Positions 43,330 to 52,479 are shown, counted from the stretch's first letter. The stretch is 64,000 nt of DNA from Curtobacterium sp. MCLR17_007 (GCF_003234655.2 NZ_CP126271.1:2232001-2296000); one strand, 5' to 3'. Notes: generated by a model not told the origin, from the sequence alone. Numbers and translations: made by a program.

Positions 43330-44157
43330 TTACGCGCCGACCTTGACGCGAGCGAAGCCCTGGATCGTGATGCCGGCGTTGCTGGCGGCCTTCGCGACGG
43401 AGATCTTGTTGTCCTTCGCGTAGTCCTGGTCGAGGAGCGACACCTGCTTGATGTAGGCGTTCACCCGACCCTCGACGATCTTCGGGAGGGCGGCCTCGGG
43501 CTTGCCCTCTTCGCGCGTGATCGCCTCGACGGTGGCGCGCTCCTTGGCGATCTCGTCAGCCGGGACCTCGTCGCGCGTCAGGTACGTCGGGTTCGCGAAC
43601 GCGACGTGCTGCGCGATCGAGCGGGCCTCGGCGGCGTTGTCACCCTGGTACGCGACGACGACGGCGATCTGCGGGGGCAGGTCCTGGCTGGTCTTGTGCA
43701 GGTAGATCTCGAAGGCCGAGCCCTCGACACGGCGGACCGTGCGGACCTCGAGCTTCTCGCCGAGCGCGGCCGCGTTCTCGTTGACGACGTCGAGGACGGT
43801 CTTGCCGTCGAGCGGGGCCTGGTTGGCCGACGCGACGTCGGTGGCACCCGCAGCGGCGACCGCGGCGAGGACCTTGTCGGCGAGGGTGGTGAACTTCTCG
43901 TTCTTCGCGACGAAGTCGGTCTCGCTGGCCAGCTCGACGACGGTGGCAGCACCGTTGTCGGCGGTCGCGACGACGACGCCCTCGGAGGTGGCGCGGTCAT
44001 CGCGCTTGGCGACGGCCTTGGCGCCCTTGATGCGGAGCAGCTCGACGGCCTTGTCGTAGTCGCCGTCGGCCTCGACGAGCGCGTTCTTCGCGTCCATCAT
44101 GCCGGCCCCGAGGTCCTCGCGGAGCTTCTTCACGTCCTGTGCGGTGAAGTTTGCCAT
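43330..44157 (-). CDS. tsf: Elongation factor Ts
   Basis: EF-Ts recycles EF-Tu. The 275-residue protein begins MANFTAQDVKKLREDLGAGM with MDAKNALVEADGDYDKAVE (UBA-like domain, TDFV motif as SETDFVAKNEKF near 80). The rest is the two-subdomain core. An AAGGACG site precedes the ATG. It follows rpsB on the same strand and ends at a strong terminator. Confidence 0.97.
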   Translation of the reverse strand: MANFTAQDVKKLREDLGAGMMDAKNALVEADGDYDKAVELLRIKGAKAVAKRDDRATSEGVVVATADNGAATVVELASETDFVAKNEKFTTLADKVLAAVAAAGATDVASANQAPLDGKTVLDVVNENAAALGEKLEVRTVRRVEGSAFEIYLHKTSQDLPPQIAVVVAYQGDNAAEARSIAQHVAFANPTYLTRDEVPADEIAKERATVEAITREEGKPEAALPKIVEGRVNAYIKQVSLLDQDYAKDNKISVAKAASNAGITIQGFARVKVGA

Positions 44158-44244
44158 TGGCTGGCGTCCTTTCTGGACTGTGCGTGTGTGGAGGGAGAGC
44201 GGCGTCGAGGGCGCCGGGCCGCGTGGCCCGGCGCCCTCGGACAC

Positions 44245-45183
44245 TCACTCGGCGGGGGTGGTCTCCGCAGCAGCCTCGGCCTCGGCCGTCGGCTCCGCGT
44301 TCTTCGCGTCGTCGGCGATCGGCTCGCCGATCTCCTTCGCGGCGACCTGTGCGTCGGCGTCGTTCTCCTCGACCGGTGTCTCGGAGGCGGCAGCGGCCGG
44401 GGTCTCCGTGGCGGCCGGAGCGGCGGTCTCGCCACCGAGGAGCTCCTGCTCCCACTCGGCGAGGGGCTCGGTGGCCTCGTCGTCGTCGCCACCGTTGTGG
44501 CGGGTCTTGAGGCCCTCGGCAGCGGCGTCGGCGATGATGCGGGTCAGCAGGCCGACCGAGCGGATCGCGTCGTCGTTGCCCGGGATCGGGTAGGCGATCT
44601 CGTCGGGGTCGCAGTTGGTGTCGAGGATGCCGATGACCGGGATCCCGAGCTTCTGCGCCTCGTCGACGGCGAGGTGCTCCTTCTTGGTGTCGACGATCCA
44701 GAGCGCGCTCGGGGTCCGCGTGAGGTTGCGGATGCCGCCGAGGGTCTTGTGGAGCTTGTCCAGCTCGCGCTTCTTGATGAGGAGCTCCTTCTTGGTGAAG
44801 CCCTTCGTCGTGTCGTCGAAGTCGATCTCCTCGAGCTCCTTCATGCGCGCGAGGCGCTTGGAGACCGTCTGGAAGTTCGTGAGCAGACCGCCGAGCCAAC
44901 GCTGGTTGACGTACGGCTGGCCGACGCGGGTCGCCTGCTCGGCGATGGACCCCTGCGCCTGCTTCTTGGTGCCCACGAAGAGGATCGTGCCACCGTGCGA
45001 GACCGTCTCCTTGACGAAGTCGTACGCGCGGTCGATGTAGGCCAGCGACTGCTGCAGGTCGATGATGTGGATGCCGGAGCGCTCGGCGAGGATGAATCGC
45101 TTCACCTTCGGGTTCCACCGACGGGTCTGGTGTCCGAAGTGGACGCCGCTGTCGAGCAGCTGGCGGATGGTGACGACGGCCAT
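44245..45183 (-). CDS. rpsB: 30S ribosomal protein S2 with acidic/Ala-rich tail
   Basis: S2 binds the 30S head. The start [20 protein letters not shown], the [13 protein letters not shown] segment, [13 protein letters not shown] and [20 protein letters not shown] are diagnostic. The usual domain ends near residue 235; about 75 further residues are Ala/Glu/Thr-rich and probably disordered. GGAGGACG lies before the ATG. Leader contains a CCCGCTC/GAGCGGG hairpin. First gene of the rpsB-tsf unit. Confidence 0.97.
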   Translation of the reverse strand: MAVVTIRQLLDSGVHFGHQTRRWNPKVKRFILAERSGIHIIDLQQSLAYIDRAYDFVKETVSHGGTILFVGTKKQAQGSIAEQATRVGQPYVNQRWLGGLLTNFQTVSKRLARMKELEEIDFDDTTKGFTKKELLIKKRELDKLHKTLGGIRNLTRTPSALWIVDTKKEHLAVDEAQKLGIPVIGILDTNCDPDEIAYPIPGNDDAIRSVGLLTRIIADAAAEGLKTRHNGGDDDEATEPLAEWEQELLGGETAAPAATETPAAAASETPVEENDADAQVAAKEIGEPIADDAKNAEPTAEAEAAAETTPAE

Positions 45184-45388
45184 GTGCCGTCCTCCTTCGT
45201 TGTTCTCGGCGCGCGGCATGACCGTGCACCTGGTGCGGTTGTGTCGACCACGACCGGAGGTCATGGTCCCTGGTGTCCTGACACGCGACCGCCCGCTCGA
45301 GAGCGGGACCGATGACCGGGTGTTTTGCGTGGACACGCGAAGTCAGCGCGCACAGCGCGCTGCTGCAGAGATACTAGCAGGACGGGAA
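45184..45388 (-). promoter_or_regulatory. rpsB leader and promoter region
   Basis: TAGTAT on the minus strand (45369-45374) is a good -10 box, giving a leader of about 180 bases. In the leader CCCGCTC (45292-45298) and GAGCGGG (45301-45307) form a stem. Ribosomal protein leaders often bind their own product; whether this one does is not visible from one sequence. Confidence 0.45.
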
Positions 45389-45425
45389 GGAGGCACGGTG
45401 CGGGTCGGACCCGCACCGTGCCTCC
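45389..45425 (-). terminator. 18-bp stem terminator after the sugar porter gene
   Basis: GGAGGCACGGTGCGGGTC and its complement face each other across one base, with GACGGGAA before the stem. A member of the GGAGGC family. It lies 16 bases after the porter stop. Confidence 0.8.
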
Positions 45426-45440
45426 TGGCCGTGGTGGTGA

Positions 45441-46883
45441 CTACGCCTTCGCGTCGACCGTGTCGCCTTCGGCCGTGATGCCCATCTCCTCGAGCGAGCG
45501 GCCCTTCGTCTCCGGGATCTTCGCGATGACGAAGAAGAGCGAGATCAGCGCGAACAGCGCGTAGATGCCGTAGGTCACCGTCAGGTTGAAGCCGGACAGG
45601 ACCGGGAACGTGATCGTGACCAGGAAGTTCGCGACCCAGTTCGCGGCGGAGCCGACGCCCAGCGCGGTGGCGCGGATGCGGTTCGGGAACATCTCACCGA
45701 GCAGCACCCACATGAGCGGGCCCCAGGTCGCGCCGAAGGACACGACGAACAGGTTCGCGAAGATGAGGGCGACGATCCCCCAGGCGCCGGGCAGCTGCGG
45801 CGAGCCGTTGACGATCGTCGCCTGCGAGAACGCGATGGCGACCATGAGCAGCGACACGAACATGCCCGCAGAACCGGCGGTCAGCAGCGGCTTCCGACCG
45901 AGCTTGTCCACGGAGAAGATCGCGATGAAGGTCACGGCGACGTTGACCACGGAGGTGATCGTCGAGATGAGGAACGAGTCGCTCTCCTTGAACCCCACGG
46001 CCTGCCAGAGCGTCGTCGAGTAGTAGAAGATCACGTTGATGCCGACGAACTGCTGCAGCACGGCCAGGATGATGCCCACCCAGACGATCGGCTGCAGACC
46101 GAAGCGGTTGCCGCGGATGGAGCCCTTCTTCTCGCTGGCTTCCTTCTTGATGCCGTCCTGGATCTCCTCCAGGCTCGTGTTCACCGTGTCGCGCGGCACG
46201 ATCTTCGTCATGACCTCACGCGCGTCCTCGGTGCGGCCCTTCGCCAGCAGGTAGCGCGGCGACTCCGGCAGCGTGATGGCGAGGATGCCGTAGACGATCG
46301 ACGGGACGATGCCGACCAGGAACATCCAACGCCATGCCGGCAGACCGGCGACGACCTCGGACGCGCCACCTGCCGTGACCGCGAAGAACTGGTCGGACAG
46401 CAGGGCGGCGAAGATGCCGAGGGTGATGGCGAGCTGCTGGAACGAGGCCAGCCGCCCACGGATCGCCTTCGGGGAGACCTCCGAGATGTAGGCGGGCGCG
46501 ATGACCGACGCGGTGCCGATGCCGAGACCGCCGACCAGACGCCAGATCACGAAGTCCCACGTGGCGAACGCGAAGCCCGAGCCGATCGACGAGACGAAGA
46601 ACAGCACCGCTGCCCAGAACATGATGCGCGTGCGACCGAACCGGTCAGCGAGACGCCCGGCGAAGAACGCTCCGAACGCGCACCCGATCAGAGCCGAGGC
46701 GACCGCGAAGCCGCTGGCGGCCTCGGACAGGCCGAACTCGCCCTTGATCGCGTCGACGGCGCCGTTGATGACGGACGAGTCGAAACCGAAGAGGAAACCG
46801 CCCACCGCTGCTGCGATGGCGAACGCGGTGACCTTCCCCTTGAACGCACGGTCCTCGCCGTGCCCGGTGGCTGTGTTGGACAC
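45441..46883 (-). CDS. MFS sugar porter (sugar/H+ symporter)
   Basis: A 480-residue, twelve-helix major facilitator of the sugar porter family. FGFDSSVINGAVDAIKGEF near the first helix, RLADRFGRTRIMF (the RxxDxxGRR-like loop), the PESPRYLLAKGR loop after helix 6, QQFVGINVIFYYS in helix 7 and IPETKGRSLEEM at the end are family signatures. The GTG has AGGAG 5 bases upstream. A TACAGT box (46984-46989) with GTGACC 17 bases before forms its promoter. Substrate is a hexose or pentose; no catabolic genes are next to it. Confidence 0.93.
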   Translation of the reverse strand: MSNTATGHGEDRAFKGKVTAFAIAAAVGGFLFGFDSSVINGAVDAIKGEFGLSEAASGFAVASALIGCAFGAFFAGRLADRFGRTRIMFWAAVLFFVSSIGSGFAFATWDFVIWRLVGGLGIGTASVIAPAYISEVSPKAIRGRLASFQQLAITLGIFAALLSDQFFAVTAGGASEVVAGLPAWRWMFLVGIVPSIVYGILAITLPESPRYLLAKGRTEDAREVMTKIVPRDTVNTSLEEIQDGIKKEASEKKGSIRGNRFGLQPIVWVGIILAVLQQFVGINVIFYYSTTLWQAVGFKESDSFLISTITSVVNVAVTFIAIFSVDKLGRKPLLTAGSAGMFVSLLMVAIAFSQATIVNGSPQLPGAWGIVALIFANLFVVSFGATWGPLMWVLLGEMFPNRIRATALGVGSAANWVANFLVTITFPVLSGFNLTVTYGIYALFALISLFFVIAKIPETKGRSLEEMGITAEGDTVDAKA

Positions 46884-46983
46884 GATGCTCCTGGGTTCTG
46901 CCGCCGTGCTGCTGTGGGCACGGTGCCCCGGCGGTCGGCTGGTTCGCCGTCCGAGCGGCGTTGCGTGTTCCGGAGCGGCCCCG

Positions 46984-47012
46984 ACTGTACTCCCCGATCG
47001 ACGGATGGTCAC
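46984..47012 (-). promoter_or_regulatory. Promoter of the sugar porter gene
   Basis: On the minus strand GTGACC (47007-47012) and TACAGT (46984-46989) have 17 bases between them. The leader would be about 95 bases. Confidence 0.5.
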
Positions 47013-47025
47013 ATCGGCGGAACGC

Positions 47026-47131
47026 CGCGGTGGTGCGGGTGCCCGCACGCGGTGCCGGCGCGAGCACGCGGCGGTGCCGGCGCGAGCACGCGGTGGTGCC
47101 GGTGCGTGCACGCCCTGGTGCCGGTGCGTGG
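47026..47131. repeat. Five imperfect tandem repeats of about 22 bp
   Basis: Units of the form CGCGGTGGTGCCGGTGCGTGCA start at 47026, 47048, 47067, 47089 and 47111; the second is 3 bases short. Each contains GTGC and GCAC words that could pair. They sit between the divergent sugar porter and M23 genes. Confidence 0.75.
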
Positions 47132-47207
47132 CCCCTCCACATCCTGGAGGCCCGGCTCACCCTCCACAGGTCGGCCGACCTGCCGCCCTGGCCGGCTCCA
47201 CCCCCAC

Positions 47208-47213
47208 CAGGCT
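47208..47213 (+). promoter_or_regulatory. -10 box of leaderless M23 peptidase gene
   Basis: CAGGCT lies 6 bases before the ATG at 47220, with no SD site. Confidence 0.4.
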
Positions 47214-47219
47214 GGCCCC

Positions 47220-47798
47220 ATGACCCGACCGCTCCTGACCGTCGCGGCGTCCCTCGTCGCGGTGCTGTTGCCTCTCCCGGTGCTCGCGACGGCGGCGCTG
47301 CGGGAACCGATGCCAGCACCCGGTAGCGCATCCCCTGCTGGCACTGCCGTGTCCGCTCGGCCCCCCGCCCGTGCCGCGGCTCCGTGGGTGTGGCCGACGG
47401 GCGACCGCGTGGTCGAGCGACCGTGGGAAGCGCCGGACGGCGACTACGGCGCCGGGCACCGTGGGATCGACGTCCCCGCGGCGTTGGGCACGCCGGTGGT
47501 CGCCGTCGACGACGGAGTCGTGGCGTTCGCGGGGTCCGTTGCCGGTCGTGGCATCGTGACGATCGACCACGGCGGCGGACTCGTCAGCACGCTGGACTCT
47601 GTCGTGCCGTCTGTCCCGAAGGACCAGCCGGTGGCGCAGGGCGACGTCGTCGGGACGGTCGCGGTCGGGCACTGTCCCTCGACCTCGCCCTGCCTGCACC
47701 TCGGGGCCCGGGTCGACGACCGGTACGTCGACCCGACGCCGTACCTGCCCGCGGCGGCCTGGCCAGTGCTCCTGCCGGACGATGCCTGGCCTGGATGA
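47220..47798 (+). CDS. Secreted M23-family peptidase
   Basis: A 192-residue protein with a signal peptide (LLTVAASLVAVLLPLPVLAT) and one LytM/M23 domain. The zinc motif HxxxD appears as GAGHRGIDVPA near 81 and the second motif HxH as PCLHLGARVD near 161, where LH-L replaces the more usual H-H. Such enzymes or pseudoenzymes act on peptidoglycan cross-links; loss of one His suggests it may be a catalytically inactive regulator. It is divergent from the porter and convergent to xerC. Confidence 0.83.
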   Translation: MTRPLLTVAASLVAVLLPLPVLATAALREPMPAPGSASPAGTAVSARPPARAAAPWVWPTGDRVVERPWEAPDGDYGAGHRGIDVPAALGTPVVAVDDGVVAFAGSVAGRGIVTIDHGGGLVSTLDSVVPSVPKDQPVAQGDVVGTVAVGHCPSTSPCLHLGARVDDRYVDPTPYLPAAAWPVLLPDDAWPG

Positions 47799-47832
47799 CC
47801 CGACGAGGGCGGGGGCAGGCATCGAGCGATCC

Positions 47833-47916
47833 GCACCGGGACGAGCCTCGGAGCGGTGTACACCGGGGCGATCAGCACCGGCACGAGCCGCCGAGCGGTG
47901 TGCACCGGGGCGAGCC
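47833..47916. repeat. Two 42-bp direct tandem repeats between M23 gene and xerC
   Basis: Units 47833-47874 and 47875-47916 share GCACCGG-ACGAGCC-CGAGCGGTGT-CACCGGGGCGA with a handful of differences. They lie between the convergent M23 gene and the 3' end of xerC. Unit ends CACCGG/CCGGTG could form stems and act as a terminator. Confidence 0.7.
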
Positions 47917-47917
47917 G

Positions 47918-48844
47918 TCAGGCGCGGGGGTGTGCCGTGCGGTAGACCTCGCGCAGACGCGCCGACGACACGTGCGTGTAGATCTGCGTCGTCCCGAGAC
48001 TCGCGTGCCCCAGGAGCTCCTGGACGGCACGCAGGTCGGCTCCCCCGTCGAGCAGGTGCGTCGCGGCGGTGTGTCGGAACGTGTGCGGTCCGCTCGGCCC
48101 TTCGCCGGGCAGGTCCTGCAGCAACCGGGCGACCACGCGGTAGGCGCTCCGGACCCCCAGCCTGGCGCCGCGGTCCCCCAGGAAGAGCGCATCCGACGGT
48201 CCGGCGGCCCGACCGAGCAGCACCGGTCGTCCCCGGTCCAGCCAGCCCTCGACGGCGTCCCGCGCGGGGACACCGAACGGCACGACGCGCTCCTTGCCGC
48301 CCTTCCCGAGCACACGGACCGTCAGGCGACCACGGTCGAGGTCGCCGACGTCGATGCCGACGAGCTCGCTCACGCGGATGGCCGCGGCGTACAGCAGTTC
48401 GACGAGCGCCAGGTCCCGGAGGGCACTCGGGTCATCGGAGCTCGCACGTGCCGCCAGGCCGTCGAGCAACGTCCGCACCTGGTCCTCGGAGACGACGCGT
48501 GGCAGGTGCGCCGCGCCCTTCGGTGCACGGAGTCGCACACCGGGGTCCGTCGTGACGAGCCCGGTCTCGGTCGCCCACCGGGTGAAGGCGCGGACTGACG
48601 ACGATCGCCGCGCGATGCTCGACCGCGCGAGCCCGCGCTCGCTGCCGGCCCACAGCCAGTCGCGCAGGACGTCGAGCGAGCAGTCGGCGACCCGGTCGAC
48701 CCCGCGCTGGGCGCAGAACCCGAGCAGGTCCTCGAGGTCGCCCCGGTACGCCCGCACCGTCTGCTCGCTGAACCCCCGCCCGGTGGCGGTGTGTCCGAGG
48801 AACGCGAGGACCGCAGCGCCGAGTGTCCCGCCGTCGTGGTCCAT
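47918..48844 (-). CDS. xerC: Tyrosine recombinase XerC
   Basis: XerC with XerD resolves chromosome dimers at dif. The 308-residue protein has the N-terminal SAM-like domain and the catalytic domain with Arg in [11 protein letters not shown] at about 158, [12 protein letters not shown] near 254, [15 protein letters not shown] with Tyr near 289. The ATG at 48844 is 7 bases after a TACGCT box (48852-48857) and is preferred to the upstream start. Position beside dprA matches the chromosomal xerC rather than a phage integrase; no attachment sites are seen. Confidence 0.92.
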   Translation of the reverse strand: MDHDGGTLGAAVLAFLGHTATGRGFSEQTVRAYRGDLEDLLGFCAQRGVDRVADCSLDVLRDWLWAGSERGLARSSIARRSSSVRAFTRWATETGLVTTDPGVRLRAPKGAAHLPRVVSEDQVRTLLDGLAARASSDDPSALRDLALVELLYAAAIRVSELVGIDVGDLDRGRLTVRVLGKGGKERVVPFGVPARDAVEGWLDRGRPVLLGRAAGPSDALFLGDRGARLGVRSAYRVVARLLQDLPGEGPSGPHTFRHTAATHLLDGGADLRAVQELLGHASLGTTQIYTHVSSARLREVYRTAHPRA

Positions 48845-48851
48845 GTCGGAC

Positions 48852-48857
48852 AGCGTA
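48852..48857 (-). promoter_or_regulatory. -10 box of leaderless xerC promoter
   Basis: TACGCT on the minus strand, 7 bases before the xerC ATG. Confidence 0.5.
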
Positions 48858-48877
48858 GGCGTCCGCACCGCTCCCGC

Positions 48878-50095
48878 TCATGCGCGCCGACCCGTCGGAC
48901 CGGAACGACCAGCAGCACCCAGCACCCAGCCGTCGACGCGACGCTCGACGAGCCCCTGCAGTTCGGCGAGCGCCAGCGTGTCGGTGGCCGCGGCGACGGA
49001 GAGCCCCGAGCGCTCGGCGACCTCGACGACCGTGATCGGTCGGCGGCCCAGCGCATCGACCACCCGGACCGTCTCGGGGTCGACGGTCGCCGAGCACAAC
49101 GTGGTCGGCGTGTCGTCGGGGTCGACGCCGCAGTGGACGGCGACGGCGGAGCGCACCGGGTCATGGGCATATACGGCCAGCTGCGCGACGCCGTCGGCCA
49201 CCAGCCGGTGACACCCGACCGACGCTGGCGACGAGAAGGCGCCGGGGACTGCGAACACCGGGCGCCCGAGCTGCGCCGCGTGGTGCGCCGTGTTGAGCGC
49301 TCCCGACCGCGCAGCCGCCTCGACCACCACGACGGTGTGCCCGAGCGCCGCGATCAACCGGTTCCGTGCGAGGAACCGCCATCGGGTGGGCGGGGTGCCC
49401 GGCGGGGACTCGGCGAGCAGCATGCCCTGTCGCCCCACGTTGCCGAGCAGTTCGACGTGCCCCGCCGGGTAGAGCTGGTCGACGCCACCGGCGAGGACCG
49501 CGACCGTGGGCGTCCCCGCGGCGATGGCGACCCGGTGTGCGACGGCGTCGATCCCGTAGGCGCCCCCGCTCACGGTCGTGCACCCGGCGTCCGCAGCAGC
49601 CGAGGTGATCTCGGCGCACGCTTCCGCACCGGCGAGCGTGTTCGACCGGGCACCGACGACGGACAGGCACGGACGCGACACGACGGGCGGTTGGTCCCCA
49701 CGCGGCCGGCCTCGACGCCAGAGCACCAGTGGCGCGTGCTCCCCGAGGTCGTCCATGCCCGCCGGCCACTCGGGGTCGCCCGGCAGCAGGAGGGTCGCTC
49801 CGACCGCCGTCGCCGCGTCGAGGATCCGCTCCGGGTCGGCTCGGGCGAACCGCGGGCGCCACCGCTCCAGCGCCCCGACGAGTGCGTCGGCGAGCCCGTC
49901 GGCCAGCGAGTCGTCGGCATGGACGTCGGCGGCGCACGCGTCGCGGATCGCCTGCACCGGTCCGGGCCCGGTGGCGAGCCGCAGCGACCGTTCCGCGCCG
50001 AGCATCCGGACCAGCGCACCGGCCGTGCTGTCCCCCGGTTCGACGAGTGCGCTCCACGCCACCCGCGCGAGCGCCTCGGCGTCGGCGGCGCTCAC
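48878..50095 (-). CDS. dprA: DNA-processing protein DprA
   Basis: DprA binds incoming single-stranded DNA and loads RecA during transformation. The 405-residue protein has an N-terminal SAM-like part, the Rossmann core with VVGARSNTLAGAE near 170, SGGAYGIDAVAH near 205, GGVDQLYPAGH and AESPPGTPPTRWRFLARNRLIA near 265, and a C-terminal winged helix (TVVEVAERSGLSVAAA). The GTG start overlaps the comM stop (GTGA), so it is coupled. The SNTL in place of RxxT is a minor change. Confidence 0.93.
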   Translation of the reverse strand: MSAADAEALARVAWSALVEPGDSTAGALVRMLGAERSLRLATGPGPVQAIRDACAADVHADDSLADGLADALVGALERWRPRFARADPERILDAATAVGATLLLPGDPEWPAGMDDLGEHAPLVLWRRGRPRGDQPPVVSRPCLSVVGARSNTLAGAEACAEITSAAADAGCTTVSGGAYGIDAVAHRVAIAAGTPTVAVLAGGVDQLYPAGHVELLGNVGRQGMLLAESPPGTPPTRWRFLARNRLIAALGHTVVVVEAAARSGALNTAHHAAQLGRPVFAVPGAFSSPASVGCHRLVADGVAQLAVYAHDPVRSAVAVHCGVDPDDTPTTLCSATVDPETVRVVDALGRRPITVVEVAERSGLSVAAATDTLALAELQGLVERRVDGWVLGAAGRSGPTGRRA

Positions 50096-51624
50096 AGCCC
50101 GCTCCGCAGCCCGAGGGCCGCCGACACCTGATCGCCACCCGGACGGTCGACCGCAGTGAGGTCGGCGATCGTCCAGGCCAGGCGCATCACCCGGTCCCAC
50201 CCGCGCATCGTCAGCGTGCCGAGCTCGAGGCCTCGGTCCAGGGCCGTCGTCGCACCGGGCTCAGCCCGACCCGGCCCCCGGAGCCATGCACCCGTGACCT
50301 CGGCGTTCCTGCTCCACCCGGTGCCGGCGAGTCGGTCCGTCATGCGGGCGCGTGCGGCTTCGACGACGACCCGCGCCTCGGCGGTGGTCGGGGTCGTCCC
50401 GGCCGACCGCCGCATCACCGCGGCCGTCACCCGAGGCACCTGCACGCGGATGTCGATGCGGTCGAGGAGCGGCCCGGACATCCGCGCGAGGTAGCGCCGG
50501 ACGGTGGTCGGCGAGCAGTCGCAGACGGGTCCGCCCAGCTCGGGTCTGCTGCCGGCGTGGCCGCAGGGACAGGGGTTGGCGGCCAGGACCACCTGGCACC
50601 GCGCCGGGAACTCGGCCGATCCGGCGGCGCGGTGCACCGTGATCCGGCCCGACTCGAGCGGCTGTCGGAGGGCATCGAGCACCGCACGCGGGAACTCGGG
50701 GGCCTCGTCGAGGAACAGCACGCCCTGCGTCGCCCGGGACACGGCACCCGGCCGGATCGTGCCCGAGCCGCCGCCGATGAGCGCGATCGCGGACGCGGAG
50801 TGGTGTGGGGCTTCCCACGGCGGGCGGGTCGTCCACGACCGAGTACCGAGACCGGCGACCGAACGCACGGCCGCGACCTCGAGCGCCGCCTCGGAGTGCA
50901 GGTCGGGCAGGAGCCCGGGGAGCCGCTCGGCGAGCATCGTCTTGCCCGCGCCGGGCGGCCCGAGCAACAGCACGTGGTGTCCGCCGGCAGCAGCGGTCAG
51001 CATCGCCCGGACGCCGATCTCGTTGCCGAGGACGTCGCCGAACTCGGCATCGGGGACCCGGACGTCGGCGAGGGCGGTCGGCAGGACGGGGTCGACGTCG
51101 ACGGCGGGCAGCATCGCCCCGGCGTCGATGGCAGCACCGCGAAGTGAGTCGACGCCGTGCACGAGCACGCCGGGGACGACGAGCGCTTCTTCGAGGTTGC
51201 CCACGGGCACGACGACCCGCTCGACACCGGCCGCACGCGCCGCGAGCACCATCGGGACCACGCCGGGGACCGGACGGACGCGTCCGTCGAGTCCGAGTTC
51301 GCCCACGTAGACGACCCGACCGGAGGTCCGCGGGGCCGTGCCGGCCGCCGCGAGCACCGCCATCGCGATGGCCAGGTCGAAGCCCGAGCCCCGCTTCGGT
51401 ATCGCCGCGGGTGTGAGGTTGACCGTGATGCGTCGCGCCGGCAGCGGACAGCCCGCGTTCGCCGCGGCCGAGCGGACACGCTCACGCGCTTCACCGAGGG
51501 ACGTGTCCGGCAGCCCGATGATGCTGAATCCGGGGAGCTGGCTGGTCAGGTGCGCCTCGACCTCGACCAGCCGCCCGCTCACCCCGAGCAGTGCGACGGC
51601 CGCCGATCGCCCGATGTCGCTCAT
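50092..51624 (-). CDS. comM: ComM/YifB-type Mg-chelatase-like AAA ATPase
   Basis: ComM is a hexameric helicase that promotes branch migration in natural transformation. The 510-residue protein has the ChlI-like N-terminal domain (SAAVALLGVSGRLVEVEAHL, LTPAAIPKRGSGFDLAIA), Walker A GPPGAGKT at about 223, Walker B GVLFLDEAPEF near 305, NPCPCGHAGS near 355 and the MgCh C-terminal domain. ATG overlaps the yraN stop by 4 bases and its own end overlaps dprA, so yraN-comM-dprA is one operon. Confidence 0.95.
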   Translation of the reverse strand: MSDIGRSAAVALLGVSGRLVEVEAHLTSQLPGFSIIGLPDTSLGEARERVRSAAANAGCPLPARRITVNLTPAAIPKRGSGFDLAIAMAVLAAAGTAPRTSGRVVYVGELGLDGRVRPVPGVVPMVLAARAAGVERVVVPVGNLEEALVVPGVLVHGVDSLRGAAIDAGAMLPAVDVDPVLPTALADVRVPDAEFGDVLGNEIGVRAMLTAAAGGHHVLLLGPPGAGKTMLAERLPGLLPDLHSEAALEVAAVRSVAGLGTRSWTTRPPWEAPHHSASAIALIGGGSGTIRPGAVSRATQGVLFLDEAPEFPRAVLDALRQPLESGRITVHRAAGSAEFPARCQVVLAANPCPCGHAGSRPELGGPVCDCSPTTVRRYLARMSGPLLDRIDIRVQVPRVTAAVMRRSAGTTPTTAEARVVVEAARARMTDRLAGTGWSRNAEVTGAWLRGPGRAEPGATTALDRGLELGTLTMRGWDRVMRLAWTIADLTAVDRPGGDQVSAALGLRSGL

Positions 51625-51980
51625 ACGATCGCCTCGACGTGCTCGACGACCGCACGAGGCCCGATCAGGTGCACGGCCATCGCGTCGATCCGGATCTGCG
51701 GCGCGGCGTGGTCCGGGTGCGCCGCGAACCACGCGGGCACGAGTTGCCGGAGCCGCCGGAGCTTGGTCCGGGTGATCGCTTCGAGCGGGTGCCCAGCCGT
51801 CGCCCCGCTGCGGGTCTTCACCTCGACGAAGACGAGACCGTCGGCGCACCGGGCGACGATGTCGACCTCGCCGCGAGCACACCGCCAGTTGCGGTCGACG
51901 ATCGTGTACCCGTGTCGTTCGAGCCATGCAGCAGCGATGTCTTCACCCTGCGCACCCAATTCCGCTGTTCCCATGAGCAC
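51621..51980 (-). CDS. YraN family endonuclease-like protein (UPF0102)
   Basis: A 119-residue protein of the restriction-endonuclease-like fold. GEDIAAAWLERHGYTIVDRNWR, GEVDIVAR, VFVEVKTRSG and TKLRRLRQLVPAW are the family core, with D-ExK residues. Function is not firmly known. GTG at 51980 or ATG at 51974. First gene of the yraN-comM-dprA operon. Confidence 0.93.
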   Translation of the reverse strand: MLMGTAELGAQGEDIAAAWLERHGYTIVDRNWRCARGEVDIVARCADGLVFVEVKTRSGATAGHPLEAITRTKLRRLRQLVPAWFAAHPDHAAPQIRIDAMAVHLIGPRAVVEHVEAIV

Positions 51981-52080
51981 AGCGTCGCGAACCAGAAAGG
52001 CGGACGGCGGGCCGGACCATGATCTGTGGAGGAAATTCGACCCTCACGCAGCTGTGCAGGAACAACGGTGCCGAACGCGC

Positions 52081-52115
52081 AGGACCCGACCGACCATGGT
52101 GGTCGATCGGGTCCT
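52081..52115 (-). terminator. Terminator after lsr2
   Basis: AGGACCCGACCGACCA and TGGTCGATCGGGTCCT pair around TGG; the one DNA mismatch becomes U-G in minus-strand RNA, pointing to lsr2 as the user. It lies 14 bases past the lsr2 stop. Confidence 0.75.
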
Positions 52116-52128
52116 GGAGAGCAGTCGT

Positions 52129-52479
52129 TCAGTGCGCGGCTGCGTACGCTTCCTGCACCTGGGTGGAGATACGCCCGCGGGTGGAGACTTCGTACCCGTT
52201 CTCCTTGGCCCATTCGCGGACCTTGGCCAGCTCTTCGGAATTGCCCCGCTTGGGCGCGGCCTTCGGGGTGCTCGTGGCACCGGTACGGCGGCCACTCACC
52301 TTGCGCGCGGCGGCGACGTAGTCGGAGATCGATTCGCGGAACTTGTCCACGTTGTCGTCGGACAGGTCGATCTCGTAGGTGGAGCCGTCGAAAGCGAATT
52401 CCACGGTCCGTCCTGCACCGGGTGTGATGGGCGAGTCGTCGAGGTCGTCGACGAGCTGCACGGTGACCTTCTGCGCCAT
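52129..52479 (-). CDS. lsr2: Lsr2 nucleoid-associated protein
   Basis: Lsr2 is the actinobacterial H-NS analogue, binding A/T-rich DNA minor grooves and silencing foreign genes. The 116-residue protein has the dimerisation half (VTVQLVDDLDDSPI, EFAFDGSTYEIDLSD, DKFRESISDYVAAARKV) and the DNA-binding half (VREWAKENGYEVSTRGRIS) with the RGR hook. AAGGAG precedes the ATG. The gene stands alone with its own terminator. Its own upstream region is less GC-rich than the surroundings, which would allow self-control. Confidence 0.95.
   Translation of the reverse strand: MAQKVTVQLVDDLDDSPITPGAGRTVEFAFDGSTYEIDLSDDNVDKFRESISDYVAAARKVSGRRTGATSTPKAAPKRGNSEELAKVREWAKENGYEVSTRGRISTQVQEAYAAAH

Larger units (their letters stand above)
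46884..47219. other. Divergent intergenic region with porter promoter and 22-bp repeats
   Basis: No gene is evident. The left part carries the promoter of the sugar porter; the middle has five imperfect 22-bp repeats; the right part carries the -10 box of the M23 peptidase gene. Confidence 0.55.

Noticed and set aside
47918..48844. Phage integrase or mobile element
   Set aside because: The recombinase is in the conserved xerC-dprA-comM context and lacks neighbouring phage genes or attachment repeats.
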